A DNA stretch of 64,000 nt from JAGQPD01 sp020426865 (GCA_041399065.1 JAWKTN010000003.1:1-64000); one strand, 5' to 3'; positions 1 through 11,494 are shown, counted from the stretch's first letter. Notes: a model not told the origin generated them from the letters alone. Numbers and translations are program-made.

Positions 1-3000
1 TCTCGATGGAACCGTTCCAGAACGGGTAAACGATGTGCTATCGCTTCCTTGATTGCCGTAGGCAGCAACTGCCATCTGTCGCCCAACACCATCTGGGTAA
101 ACCGCCGTGTAGTTTACTCGGGCACTCGTTCCAGCAATGAGGCTTCCCGTGGTACTGGTATCATCATGATATCGCTGAAGCACTTTACTCTGAATTACGT
201 TTCCCGCAGCATCATACGTCGTTTCAGTCTGCTCAAGAATCGTGTCTCCGGTAAGTGTTCCCGCATCCGCGTAAGATGTCTCATCCACATCGAAGCCGCG
301 ATACACCTTGGTTTGACGGTCTGCGCCATCGTATTCGTATTTCGTAAAGAGTTCGCTTCCACCTGCTTGCTCCTTCATCACATGTTCGCAGCAGTCATAC
401 CAGGTGTTGTCGGTTAAGTGGTCGCCCACGGTGCCGGAATTCACCTCGTAGCGCACGCGCTGATAGTCTCGCCCCCGCGTGTCATACTTAATGTCCGCGC
501 GACTTAGCAACGTATCGGCACCACTTGCTGCCTCCTCATACGACTCCTGCCTCGTGATTCGTCCTAAATTGTCAAGTGTGAGGAGGTTGTACACGATGCG
601 ACTACTGTTGTCGGGTGGATAGACCGTTTTCTCGCGCCGATTTCGCCAATCGTAGGTAAAGCTCGTTGTCCTCGTTACCGACGCATCGACCTGAACCATT
701 TGCTCGGTAAGATTCCCATCGCCACCGTCCACTCCATCGTCGTACTCATACGACATCACCTTGACCATGTTGTTCGATCCGCCAGAGCCGTCCGGGTCAT
801 CATCGGTTGCCCCCGTGTCATCCGTCCCCACCCATTCCGAGACCACATTCGCACGAGCGTCAAACACACTCCGAAAGATCGTGCCCCCAGGTGTTTCTCG
901 ACGTATCACACGGTTCATATCGTCATAATCAAAGTCAGTTTGGTTATAGTTGTTAGAAGCGCCCTCGCTTCCAGACCCTGTTGTTGGAATGTTGTGATAA
1001 ACTCTCGTCCACTCCAAGAGTCCCGCGTTATCGTACTGCCGCGTGGTCCACCGGCAGTACGTCGATTGACCGAGCGACTCACTAATGGTGACAAGCGTGT
1101 TGGTCGTGCTTCGCACCGCCTGGATCTCTTCTTCCAACCGGCCATCCCGATCAAGCTTCGCAATCGATACCGGGTTAACAAGATGAATGGTCCCCGACGT
1201 CCCGCTTCCTTCCCGAAATCCTCGTGAGCGACGAACTTCCGTTCCGTCGTTCTTATAGACGGTCCACTGGGCCTGCCGCACGCTCGTTGCTGTTCCGCTT
1301 AGGTCAATGGTATGCACCGGACCTAAAGCTTGCGTTACCCGTCCGAAGTCATCGAGCTCATAGTCGCTTATCAGATGCAAGCCGTTGCCACTTGCGGTGG
1401 TCCATCCACTTGGCTTATTGGAAAAATCACTCGTTTGCGTGGTGTCAACATCCTTAATCTGCTTGACAAGCCCGCCGAGCACGTCGTCATACTCGTAGTA
1501 GTCAATGCAGCCTCCTCCACACATGTGCCATGTGCGATGACCGGAAGTGTCAAACACATCCACGATCGAATCGGTCGAATTGGCACCGTTTTCAGCAGTT
1601 GGAACCGCTGGGAGCGTGGTTGTAACTTGTGATACCTGGTGCGTGCCGCTATGGAACGTATAGGCATAGGTCGTCGATACCGAATCACTTCCGCCACTGG
1701 CATCACTTCGGTAGATTTTCTCCTCACCCACCGGGTACGTCGAAAAGCTGTTTGCCGTGTTCTTGATGTACTTGTATTCTCGAAGCTTGATCTCACTCCC
1801 ACTACTTCCCTGCTTGATCTTCTCATACTGCACGTATCCAGCCGCCCCACCCGCTGTACTGGAGGTGGCAGTTGTTGTTGAGTAGTAGTCCGTCACATAA
1901 ATCACGCCAGCGCTTGACTTTAGCGACACGCCCAGGTCGGCATTGGTGTCGTTGTAGCTAGTGACCGCTGACGGCATCGCGTGCTGCGTGCGTTTGCCTG
2001 AGCTATTGTAGACGTAGTAGTCGACCCACGAATCAGTTCCTGATATGAGCTCTCTTAAGAGCACCTGCCCCACGTAGTTCGTGTAGACTTTTTGCTGGTC
2101 ACCGTTGGGCATCGTCTCAACTGTCTTTTGCTTCCAGTTGTTGTAGCCGTCCGAGTGACCACTTGTCGTGTAGCTAAAAGTCGTCGAAAGTGTTCCTCCG
2201 TCGTTTTCTTCCTTTGTTACGCGCTGTGAACTATCGTACTCAAAGTAGTGCGAGGAATATGGCTTTAGCTGTGCGTCGGTTAAATTCGTTGGCGTCACCG
2301 ATCGGGCGAGCCCCTCGTTACTGACGACCATCTTCAGTCCATACTGGTAGCCGGTACCACCCGCGGAATCCTTGTAGTATCGGTAGTACGTGTACCTTTC
2401 CGTCCCCCACGCGGACCCCGTCCACTCCTGCCGTGTCGCAAACTCCAAGTCCCCCAGGTTTCCATGCGATGTCGTGCCATCGTAGTACGAATATTGGCAA
2501 CGAGCCACGTTCTCCCAGGACCCGGCCCCTTCTTTTCTCCGACATAAAACCTCTTCCAACTCCCCTTCGTTGTCATCCGTGGAACCAAGATACGTATAAA
2601 GAAACGACTCGGTCGTACTTCCCGATGTCCGCGTTACCTCCTCAATCTTTCCATCCGTGTTGTAGGTGAAGCTAACCGACGCTCCCCCGCGAGAGGTAAT
2701 CGATTTAAGCAGCCCCTCGTTTGTTTGCGAAAAGTCGTAAAACGTATACACGCTTCCGTCTGGGCGACAAAGGATTAGCTCATTGGTACCAACGACCAAT
2801 TCTTCCTTGATGCCGTGGCGACCTACGTACCCAAGACTTCCCTCGTCATCAAACCAAAACGCATCCTGCGGGCTCATCACCGCGGCAACGACGCTCCCGT
2901 CCCCATTGACGTCCTTCAAGTACATCACCGCTGGCGCAGGAAGCCAGTTGTTCCCGTTGTTGAGACAACCGTTCTGGTCCATCTGATTCATGAACGACCG

Positions 3001-3240
3001 GCGATGCGACCACGGCATGCCAACACCGCTGCTGGAGATGTCTGTCTCAGACAGCACCATCCCACCATTGAAGTACCGGATGGGGCGACAACTCGAACCA
3101 AGGGAACAATCGTGAATTTGATAACCCGAACTCGACAGATCGTCGCAAGTTCCACCGCTTGTCGATTCCGATGACTGCGAAAGGACCGCCATTTCGTCCG
3201 GGGTTGGAAACGTGCTGCTACCGCCACTGCTCGCTGGCAT
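1..3240 (-). CDS. RHS/YD-repeat giant protein, copy 1 (C-terminus beyond window edge)
   Basis: The minus strand is open from an ATG at 3240 (GGGAG eight bases upstream) to the left edge of the window. The product begins MPASSGGSSTFPTPDE, then has the planctomycete RHS N-terminal signature (RYFNGGMVLSETDISS, WSHRRSF), followed by many YD-type repeats of the GxVxxxxYDxxGR kind. Proteins of this family are large surface or secreted shells that can carry a C-terminal toxin or adhesin tip. The tip of this copy lies outside the window. It is almost identical to the first two thirds of the broken copy at 4837-11774, but here no IS insertion or frameshift is visible, so this is the copy more likely to be functional. 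Alternative TTG starts upstream exist, but the Shine-Dalgarno favours the ATG. Confidence 0.85.
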   Translation of the reverse strand, partial: MPASSGGSSTFPTPDEMAVLSQSSESTSGGTCDDLSSSGYQIHDCSLGSSCRPIRYFNGGMVLSETDISSSGVGMPWSHRRSFMNQMDQNGCLNNGNNWLPAPAVMYLKDVNGDGSVVAAVMSPQDAFWFDDEGSLGYVGRHGIKEELVVGTNELILCRPDGSVYTFYDFSQTNEGLLKSITSRGGASVSFTYNTDGKIEEVTRTSGSTTESFLYTYLGSTDDNEGELEEVLCRRKEGAGSWENVARCQYSYYDGTTSHGNLGDLEFATRQEWTGSAWGTERYTYYRYYKDSAGGTGYQYGLKMVVSNEGLARSVTPTNLTDAQLKPYSSHYFEYDSSQRVTKEENDGGTLSTTFSYTTSGHSDGYNNWKQKTVETMPNGDQQKVYTNYVGQVLLRELISGTDSWVDYYVYNSSGKRTQHAMPSAVTSYNDTNADLGVSLKSSAGVIYVTDYYSTTTATSSTAGGAAGYVQYEKIKQGSSGSEIKLREYKYIKNTANSFSTYPVGEEKIYRSDASGGSDSVSTTYAYTFHSGTHQVSQVTTTLPAVPTAENGANSTDSIVDVFDTSGHRTWHMCGGGCIDYYEYDDVLGGLVKQIKDVDTTQTSDFSNKPSGWTTASGNGLHLISDYELDDFGRVTQALGPVHTIDLSGTATSVRQAQWTVYKNDGTEVRRSRGFREGSGTSGTIHLVNPVSIAKLDRDGRLEEEIQAVRSTTNTLVTISESLGQSTYCRWTTRQYDNAGLLEWTRVYHNIPTTGSGSEGASNNYNQTDFDYDDMNRVIRRETPGGTIFRSVFDARANVVSEWVGTDDTGATDDDPDGSGGSNNMVKVMSYEYDDGVDGGDGNLTEQMVQVDASVTRTTSFTYDWRNRREKTVYPPDNSSRIVYNLLTLDNLGRITRQESYEEAASGADTLLSRADIKYDTRGRDYQRVRYEVNSGTVGDHLTDNTWYDCCEHVMKEQAGGSELFTKYEYDGADRQTKVYRGFDVDETSYADAGTLTGDTILEQTETTYDAAGNVIQSKVLQRYHDDTSTTGSLIAGTSARVNYTAVYPDGVGRQMAVAAYGNQGSDSTSFTRSGTVPSR

Positions 3241-3429
3241 GATGATGCTCCCATTAAAGATTTGTGCGTGTAGCCTGCGCGCATCGTGAGCGCAGTTTGA
3301 GCCGTATTTGAAAATGGCACTACACCAGGATCTGCCGCCTGTTCCGTGGGCGGCGGATTTGAATGTCAACGTGTTCTCTTTGCGTCACACCTGTGACACA
3401 ACGTGCGTTATGTGTTCCAATGTAGCGAG

Positions 3430-3648
3430 TCAGGTTCTCGTTACAAGAGTTTTTTCCTGGGTGTCTTTTACAACAATACCCAGTCGCTCGTGACAGGCAG
3501 TTACCAATCGTTCTCGCACTGCCATTAATTGGTCTTCGTGCGAACGCCACTTGGTGAGCTGCCAATCACTTCCATCAAACGACCACTTGGGGAACCTCTC
3601 CATCATTCCGCTCCAGCGCGCATCTTTTGCCACGTCCCCTACGATCTT
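3430..3648 (-). pseudogene. Truncated C-terminal copy of a polysaccharide pyruvyl-transferase-like gene
   Basis: The frame ending at 3430 encodes about 72 residues (KIVGDVAKDARWSGM at its start, KDTQEKTLVTRT at its end) that match the last part of the intact gene at 11964-12845. The remaining upstream part is missing; the sequence switches at 3649 to a Tn3-family terminal repeat. This is a by-product of the tandem duplication and is not expected to make a working protein. Confidence 0.85.
3453..3467 (-). repeat. Short dispersed repeat AAGACACCCAGGAAA, copy 1
   Basis: A 15-base core, read on the minus strand as AAGACACCCAGGAAA and flanked by A-rich sequence. Further copies lie at 11987-12001, 16626-16640, 16665-16679 and 18053-18067. 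This copy is inside the truncated pyruvyl-transferase fragment. Confidence 0.7.
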
Positions 3649-4089
3649 GGGAATTTCTACACAAAGGTACGTAAACCGTAATAGGAATTGACGTAAGTCG
3701 TTGGCGTGTCGCCATTTTCCGCGTTGTTCCAACCCGCATTTTCAATCCAACGTCAGCTCAAGATTTTCGGGAGTCTTCAGTCCCACCGAATCTTCCATCT
3801 TTTCGTCGGAAAAATCGTATTCGCCGTGGAGGTTGATGTGCTGCCAGGTGGTCAGAGAGCCTCGACGGAAGATTTCCAATAGCTCCTGGCGACGTTCTGG
3901 ATTCAATCCGGTCAAGCGTAGATTTTACCGGACTCGCGACAAGGTTCACACGATCCAATTACAGCGGCACAAATCGATACAGGGGCAGGCCTCCGGACCG
4001 CAAAACCCGGTTCTTGTGACCTGAAATGCCCCAGGCCCCCCCAATGGCTATTTCTATTACGGTTTACGTACCTTTGTGTAGAAACACCC
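3649..4089. mobile_element. 441-bp miniature Tn3-family element (TIR-bounded deletion derivative)
   Basis: Both ends carry an inverted repeat. The right end, read inward, begins GGGTGTTTCTACACAAAGGT and continues ACGTAAACCGTAATAG; the left end is the same apart from AA for TG after the first GGG. The same terminal core (TTTCTACAYAAAGGTACGTAAA) bounds the 3.3-kb Tn3-family transposon at 25618-28951, and the right ends of both elements share an AGCCATTGGGGGGG block. Between the ends lies the C-terminal piece of a Tn3 transposase gene on the minus strand. No 5-bp target duplication is visible. It looks like an internally deleted Tn3 relative, able to move only if a matching transposase acts in trans. 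Confidence 0.85.
3742..3915 (-). pseudogene. tnpA: Tn3-family transposase (TnpA) C-terminal fragment
   Basis: This minus-strand frame ends with the motif TTWQHINLHGEYDFSDEK and DSVGLKTPENLELTLD before a TGA at 3742-3744. It aligns with the very C-terminus of the TnpA at 25753-28813 (VTWQHINLHGEYDFSDAK), with enough divergence to show a different family member. A stop lies just upstream of 3915, so only about 57 codons remain. Confidence 0.85.
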
Positions 4090-4361
4090 ATCGAGCATGG
4101 CCCTGATCAACTCGGCCCGAATCCCCCAAAGCTCCCTGTTTGAAAAATCGTGGTAACATCACCAACTCCTTCCGGCGGCAACTACCGCCAAAACGAGAAG
4201 GACATTACTCCACCGTTTTCATAACCCTAAACGGACATCTTTTGCGGAAGTACGACACGTACGGCATTGTGTTTGCAACCGCGATCTACGCCGACTTCCA
4301 TTTGTCGTTATCCTTTTCTCTCTGCGCCTTGTGGAGCGGTTACATTCATTCCACGTGTGAG

Positions 4362-4754
4362 TCATTCGGATCCACTTGCCCGGCGCGCCCGGTCCAACTT
4401 GATTCGTACCGCGACCTTCGCCACGCTCACATAGAAGCTGATGAGAATTGCCACCACGTAGAATACGTCCACGTTACCGTAAATTGAACATGCGAGGAGA
4501 TACCCAGACGCAAAAATCAAGACCACCGACATGATCCAGTCAACTCTTGCATATTGGCGAAGTGACTCGCCGCCGAGGTTGGAAGGTAAACCTAACCATG
4601 CTACTGCAATAAAAACAGGAACCGAGCTGAGAATTAGTCCGGTTGACAATATGGCAGTGCCGATAGGTCCCAGGAATGCCAGGCCCACCGCTGTTACAAC
4701 CACTCCCAGGATTAACGGGCCCGCAATGACGACAGTTTTGGGTTGCAAATTCAT
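4362..4754 (-). CDS. Small four-helix membrane protein downstream of RHS (possible immunity protein)
   Basis: A 130-residue protein with four predicted membrane segments (about residues 8-28, 32-53, 72-90 and 95-115) and a basic C-terminal tail (RIKLDRARRASGSE). The ATG at 4754 is preceded by GAGGAA. It starts 82 bases after the stop of the RHS gene at 4837, on the same strand. In polymorphic toxin loci the gene just after the RHS tip is often the immunity gene, and membrane immunity proteins are common for pore-forming or lipid-targeting tips. That role is inferred from position only; I do not recognise the family. Confidence 0.65.
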   Translation of the reverse strand: MNLQPKTVVIAGPLILGVVVTAVGLAFLGPIGTAILSTGLILSSVPVFIAVAWLGLPSNLGGESLRQYARVDWIMSVVLIFASGYLLACSIYGNVDVFYVVAILISFYVSVAKVAVRIKLDRARRASGSE

Positions 4755-7700
4755 CCTAGTGATTTCCTCGGGCTCTTACGTAACGTAGACACGGTCCAGC
4801 TTCGAAAATACCGAAAATGCGAGAGCGCAACATCGCCTATGCTCCCGGCAAAAGTAATAAGGTGCCGCAAGCTAGACAAAGCATCGCGCAAACTGCGGTT
4901 AATGGCGCACCTACTGTCTTGGTACATTTTTTGAAACAGTTCCAACTTCTCTCGCCAGGAACATCCCAATACCCCTGCTCGTTACACATGCCGATACATC
5001 CCGCAACTACGCATACATCCACGCCAATGCACGACGCGCATGCGACGCATACGGTCAGGTTGATTACTTCAAGACCGGTTGGATCGGTTGCCTTCAATGG
5101 ATTTGAGTCAACATATACATACAGATTCCACTTGCTCCCCTCATACGCCACCGGATCTCGGTTCACAAACCTCCCCAACTGCGAATGGTAGTACCGATTC
5201 CGGAAGTAGTAGAGGCTGGATTCACTATCGAATCGTCGAGTGGTGAACAGATAGGGATTCGCCACGTCGCTCAAGTTATTGGCGTCGGGCGTGAAATCAT
5301 CGTCAAGTATCTTAGCCTCGCCATACGGATAGTAGCTATACCGTTCAAGCACTGTGCCGCTGTCGTCGACGATCGCCACCATATTCCAATTCGCGTCCTG
5401 GATGCCGTAGAAACGTGTTTCCAGTGACCCATTGCTATCCAAATCCGAGTCGCCAAGTACCAAGTCGTCAACATATCGAGAACCCCACACGTATTGTACC
5501 CGAGCGCTACTGCTCGTGCCAACTCGCTCCTCCAAACACTGCCACCGATCCGTGTAATAAAAATGTCTCGTCTCCGAAGTCACCTTCACGATGCGGCGAT
5601 TTACGGCATCGTACTGATACGTCCCTGCATCACTCCACGAGCCTGGCGTACCGCTTGTATAGTCTCGTTCCTCGACTTTTACGAGCCGATTCCACGCATC
5701 CCACGTATAGCGGTGTTCGGTCCCATCCGTGCTGCTTTCAGCGCCCCGGTTTTGGACCAGTCGCCATGTTGCCAGCGACATCGAACGTCGGATCCAGCCA
5801 ATTCGCACCCGTAGTAGCGCTAATTGCCGTAATCTCGTTTGCCTTATTGGCAGTTCGAGACTGATTAAGCGACGTCGTGCCACTTGCCTTCGACATACCC
5901 GCTCCAGTTCCCGAGCGGGTCAAGTGTCCAGTCGGCTTCCTCACTTGGTGTCCCAGAAATCCCTGACGTTCCATAGTCCCCCCGGTCAAACCCAACGAGA
6001 CGATTGACATCATCGTACGTGTACGCCTCGTCAAGGTTCTCTCCCTCGCACGCCGCTGCCAAGTCAAGCTTGTAAAGCCGATTGCTTGCTCGGTCGTATC
6101 CGTACTGTAAGTGCACCAAGTCTGTTGTGGGACACGATGAACTGCTGTAGGCAGTTTTCACCCAAAGCAGATCAATTGTCCTTCCAAACCGGTCCCACAT
6201 CGCATAGCTATTGTCACTATCGATGTCGGCTCCCAAAAAGACGTCTGCTTCCTCGTAGTGCACCTTCGCAAACACTTGAAATCCCAGATAATCGTAACTC
6301 ACGAGAACTTGCCCCGGACTTCCGCTACTATCTTCCTGAATGGCATCCAATCGCGCGATACTGTCTGCGATACTTCCAGAAGACCCGTATGTGTAATGCA
6401 CTTTCCGTCCGTTTGGATAGGTGATCATCGTTGGACGCATCCCCTTGGTAAGTTCCCCACCACCATCACTTGACTCGTCATAGGTGTAGGTCACATACGG
6501 AGTGCTTCCGTCCTTTATCCCCTCGTGCTCCTGGTACTCTTTGGTAAGTAGATTAAGTCCGTTGTATTCGCGCACGATTTGATTCACGATATTTGTGCTA
6601 AGCGTTTGCGTTGCGTGGTCATAGCTTGTGACCTTTTCCACGTTGCCGCGTACATCGTACACAGTTTCAATGCGAAGTACTGCGTTGTCCACACCGGAGC
6701 CAACCGTTGTGATCTTGTCGCGAAGCAATCTTCCAAGCTTGTCATATTCGTACGTGTGGACGGTTCCGTTTTGGTCCTTTTTCTCAATCACTTCACCCAC
6801 ACGGTTGTACTTGTATTCCACCCGATCGTAGACCCCATCCGTACCGTTACTTGTGAGGCTTGTTGGATCATCCGAGTCGGGATAGATTTCTGCGCGCAGC
6901 AGGTCGTTTCGATAGATGACGGGTGTGATGCCACCCGTGGCAGTCCCGTAGACATAGGTCGTCACTTGGTCATCGCTCGATGACTTTTGTTTCGCGGTCA
7001 ACGTCGCGACCTTTCCATCCACCGTGTACGTGGTCTCCACCGTGATGTCTTCATCGTTTCCACCCGTGGTTGGGTCACCATCCGTGTAATTCCGAATCGC
7101 ACTTGTTACGCGGCCCGCGTCGTCAAAGGTCGTTCGATCCTCCCTGTCTTTCGGGTCAATCGACTTCCACGCCATTCCAGCGTCGTCATATTCTGTTTCA
7201 GAGACGAGCACCGTGTCACTTCTTGTTGGAACTGTTCCAGAACGGGTAAACGATGTGCTATCGCTTCCTTGATTGCCGTAGGCAGCAACTGCCATCTGTC
7301 GCCCAATACCATCTGGGTAAACCGCCGTATAGTTTACTCGGGCACTTGTTCCTGCGGTAAGGCTCCCGGTGGTACTGGTGTCATCGTGATATCGCTGAAG
7401 CACTTTACTCTGAATCACGTTTCCCGCAGCATCATACGTCGTTTCAGTATGCTCTAGAATCGTGTCTCCGGTAAGTGTTCCCGCATCCGCGTAAGATGTC
7501 TCATCCACATCGAAGCCACGATACACCTTGGTTTGACGGTCCGCGCCATCGTACACGTACTTCGTAAAGAGTTCGCTTCCACCTGCTTGCTCCTTCATCA
7601 CATGTTCGCAGCAGTCATACCAGGTGTTGTCCGTTAAGTGGTCGCCCACGGTGCCGGAATTCACCTCATAGCGCACGCGCTGATAGACTCGCCCTCGCGT

Positions 7701-10183
7701 GTCATACTTAATGTCCGCGCGCCTTAGCAACGTGTCGGCACCACTTGCCGCCTCCTCATACGACTCCTGCCTCGTCACACGCCCCAAATTGTCAAGTGTG
7801 AGTAGGTTGTACACGATGCGACTACTGTTGTCGGGTGGATAGACCGTTTTCTCGCGCCGATTTCGCCAATCGTAGGTAAAGCTCGTTGTCCTTGTTACCG
7901 ACGCATCGACCTGAACTGTTTGTTCGGTAAGATTTCCATCGCCACCGTCCACTCCATCGTCGTATTCATACGACATCACCTTGACCATGTTGTTTGATCC
8001 GCCAGAGCCGTCCGGGTCGTCATCTGTTGCTCCCGTGTCATCGGTCCCGACCCATTCTGAGACCACATTCGCACGAGCGTCATACACACTCCGAAAGATC
8101 GTGCCCCCAGGTGTTTCTCGACGTATCACACGGTTCATGTCGTCATAGTCAAAGTCAGTTTGGTTATAGTTGTTAGAAGCGCCCTCGCTTCCAGACCCTG
8201 TTGTTGGAATGTTGTGATAAACTCTCGTCCACTCCAAGAGTCCCGCGTTATCGTACTGCCGCGTGGTCCACCGGCAGTACGTCGATTGACCGAGCGACTC
8301 ACTAATGGTGACAAGCGTGTTGGTCGTGCTTCGCACCGCCTGGATCTCTTCTTCCAACCGGCCATCCCGATCAAGCTTCGTAATCGAGACCGGGTTAACA
8401 AGATGAATCGTCCCCGACGTCCCGCTTCCTTCCCGAAATCCTCGTGAGCGACGAACTTCTGTTCCGTCGTTCTTATAGACGGTCCACTGGGCCTGCCGCA
8501 CGCTCGTTGCTGTTCCGCTTAAGTCAATGGTATGCACCGGACCTAAAGCTTGCGTTACCCGTCCGAAGTCATCGAGCTCATAGTCGCTTATCAGATGCAA
8601 GCCGTTGCCACTTGCGGTGGTCCATCCACTTGGCTTATTGGAAAAATCACTCGTTTGCGTGGTGTCAACATCCTTAATCTGCTTGACAAGCCCGCCGAGC
8701 ACGTCGTCATACTCGTAGTAGTCAATGCAGCCTCCTCCACACATGTGCCATGTGCGATGACCGGAAGTGTCAAACACATCCACGATCGAATCGGTCGAAT
8801 TGGCACCGTTTTCAGCAGTTGGAACCGCTGGGAGCGTGGTTGTAACTTGTGATACCTGGTGCGTGCCGCTATGAAACGTGTAGGCATAGGTCGTCGATAC
8901 CGAATCGCTTCCGCCACTGGCATCACTTCGGTAGATTTTCTCCTCACCCACCGGGTACGTCGAAAAGCTGTTTGCCGTGTTCTTGATGTACTTGTATTCT
9001 CGAAGCTTGATCTCACTCCCACTACTTCCCTGCTTGATCTTCTCATACTGCACGTATCCAGCCGCCCCACCCGCTGTACTGGAGGTGGCAGTTGTTGTTG
9101 AGTAGTAGTCCGTCACGTAAATCACGCCAGCACTCGTCTTTAACGACACGCCCAGGTCGGCATTGGTGTCGTTGTAGCTAGTGACCGCTGACGGCATCGC
9201 GTGCTGCGTGCGTTTGCCTGAGCTATTGTAGACGTAGTAGTCGACCCACGAATCAGTTCCTGATATGAGCTCTCTTAAGAGCACCTGCCCCACGTAGTTC
9301 GTGTAGACTTTTTGCTGGTCACCGTTGGGCATCGTCTCAACTGTCTTTTGCTTCCAGTTGTTGTAGCCGTCCGAGTGACCACTTGTCGTGTAGCTAAAAG
9401 TCGTCGAAAGTGTTCCTCCGTCGTTTTCTTCCTTTGTTACGCGCTGTGAACTATCGTACTCAAAGTAGTGCGAAGAATATGGCTTTAGCTGTGCGTCGGT
9501 TAAATTCGTTGGCGTCACCGATCGGTCGAGCCCCTCGTTGCTCACGACCATCATCAGTCCATACTGGTAGCCGGTACCACCTGCGGAATCCTTGTAGTAT
9601 CGGTAGTACGTGTACCTTTCCGTCCCCCACGCGGACCCCGTCCACTCCTGCCGCGTCGCAAACTCCAAGTCCCCCAGGTTTCCATGCGATGTCGTGCCAT
9701 CGTAGTACGAATATTGGCAACGAGCCACGTTCTCCCAGGAACCGGCTCCTTCCTTTCTCCGACATAAAACCTCTTCCAACTCCCCTTCGTTGTCATCCGT
9801 GGAACCAAGATACGTATAAAGAAACGACTCGGTCGTACTTCCCGAAGTCCGCGTTACCTCCTCAATCTTTCCATCCGTGTTGTAGGTGAAGCTAACCGAC
9901 GCTCCCCCGCGAGAGGTAATCGATTTAAGCAGCCCCTCGTTTGTTTGCGAAAAGTCGTAAAACGTATACACGCTCCCGTCTGGGCGACAAAGGATCAGCT
10001 CATTGGTACCAACGACCAATTCTTCCTTGATGCCGTGGCGACCTACGTACCCAAGACTTCCCTCGTCATCAAACCAAAACGCATCCTGCGGGCTCATCAC
10101 CGCGGCAACGACGCTCCCGTCCCCATTGACGTCCTTCAAGTACATCACCGCTGGCGCAGGAAGCCAGTTGTTCCCGTTGTTAA

Positions 10184-11494
10184 GGACCCGTCCGCAAATA
10201 AGTTACCGAAGTGTTAATGATTGCGGGGCTGGATTTCGTAATTCCAGTCACCGTGAAATGTGTTGCGTTTGATTCGTATAGTTTTCATTTGGTCGTCGGT
10301 AATCTTCCTTCCTTTCGGATAGTCTTTTGCATCCAGGCGACAGTGAACCTCAAGCCCTTCGTCGGTACGCGTCGAGCTGACTAGGCTGACGACAACTTGA
10401 TGGTTTTCTAAGGGAACTCCTCGCCAGTTTCGCGTAATATGACAGAACAGGCGATGTTCGATCTTGTTCCATTTGCTTGTTCCGGGCGGATAGTGACAAA
10501 CTTCGATGATCATTCCTGTTTGGTCTGCAAGACGCTGGAGTTCATACTTCCATAAACGATTACGGTGGCCGTTGCTTCCTCCACTGTCGGCAGTTATCAA
10601 AAGACGCTTCGGTTTCCTGTAGCGTTTCTTCCCAAACGATGCCACCAACGACGGATCGCCTCGACTGCAAATTCTGCCGTGTCGCGACTGATGCCAACGG
10701 AGACCCAGGCTTCGTTCGTCTCCATGTCATACACTCCATAAGGAATTGCTTTGCCAAGTTCCTTGTCTGGGAAGTCGTGCGTGTCGACTTCGAGCGGCTC
10801 TCCTTTGGCCGGTACTCGCGCCAACATTCGCCTTTTTTCCAAGGGTTTCCTTTTTCTTGGTATCAACCGAGACTGCGGGACGCCCGCCCCGGCGACAGGC
10901 ACGGACACGGCGGGCGATGTGTTCAAACTGGGCGTTGCGGTCAGGGTGGTCGGCTCCTTCACGCGTTTTCCGGTTGCCTTGCAGGGAATATCCGAGCGAA
11001 CGCAATATTCTTGAAGTCTTCGTTCTTCCGACTTGATATCCCTGAGACCTCAATTCTCGTTGCAAGTTGTTCAGGCTCTTACATGTCCATCGAAGTGGCG
11101 ACTGCGGGTCACCACGTTCAGTGGGCTCGACCAGTCGATCGATCGCGTTAATCAAGTCCGGCTGGTCAATCTCCAATGGCTTCCGGCCACCGCCAGTCCG
11201 TCTTTGGCGGGTGCTCGGCATGGGGTTACAGGACCGCAATTCCTTGATGCCCGTCCGAATGGTACGATCAGACAAACCGGTCGCGAGCGACACCGCTGTG
11301 ATCCCACCATAGCCAAGCTCGAGCGCCTCGCTTGCAGCCCACCGCCGTCGCCCTCGCTCGTCGAGATCGCCAGCGAGCATGTTAAACTTTCGTTCCAATC
11401 CGTCGATTATATGTGCGTCTTGCATCGACGCATTGTCGACGATCTAACCACAATCCACCAATATCAGTTCGGTAACTTATTTGCGGACGGGTCC
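10184..11494 (-). mobile_element. ISAzo13-like insertion sequence, 1311 bp
   Basis: Perfect 27-bp terminal inverted repeats (10184-10210 and 11468-11494) begin GGACCCGTCCGCAAATAAGT. The trinucleotide TAA occurs directly outside both ends (10181-10183 and 11495-11497). Removing the element plus one TAA restores the reading frame and the sequence seen in copy 1 around 2981-2990, which confirms the boundaries and shows insertion after the duplication. The single encoded transposase is of the ISAzo13 type, common in planctomycetes. Confidence 0.93.
10214..11425 (-). pseudogene. ISAzo13-family transposase, frameshifted
   Basis: The N-terminal frame (from the ATG at 11425) carries a helix-turn-helix (GGITAVSLATGLSDRTIRTG) and ends in VSVDTKKKETLG. 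The middle part (EVDTHDFPDKELGKAIPYGV, WVSVGISRDTAEFAVEAIRRWW) is in another frame (to about 10640). The C-terminal part (KRLLITADSGGSNG, CHYPPGTSKWNKIEHRLF, FHGDWNYEI) is back in the first frame. These are hallmarks of ISAzo13 transposases with a DDE-type core. The first shift lies near an A6G run that could be slippery, but at least one further shift near 10640 has no such site, so I call the gene inactive. Confidence 0.85.

Larger units (their letters stand above)
1..3648. repeat. Long direct duplication, copy 1 (partner 7221-12182)
   Basis: Positions 1-2983 match 7221-10183 and, after removal of the 1311-bp IS and its 3-bp duplication, positions 2984-3648 match up to 12182. Differences are scattered single bases; one 100-residue frame (1330-1632 against 8550-8852) translates identically. 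The duplication covers the RHS gene body, its upstream region and the last 72 codons of a pyruvyl-transferase-like gene. It stops at 3648, the base before the terminal GGG of a Tn3-type mini-element. The left limit is outside the window. Confidence 0.93.

Noticed and set aside
6579..7457. Plus-strand frames of 130-160 codons across the RHS region
   Set aside because: They lie opposite the YD-repeat frame, have no family similarity and arise from the codon bias of the repeats on the other strand.
10830..10850. Programmed -1 frameshifting in the ISAzo13 transposase at the A6G run
   Set aside because: A slippery heptamer is present, but the frame needed downstream is not reached by a single -1 step and a second shift near 10640 has no slippery site. 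Decay is the simpler reading.
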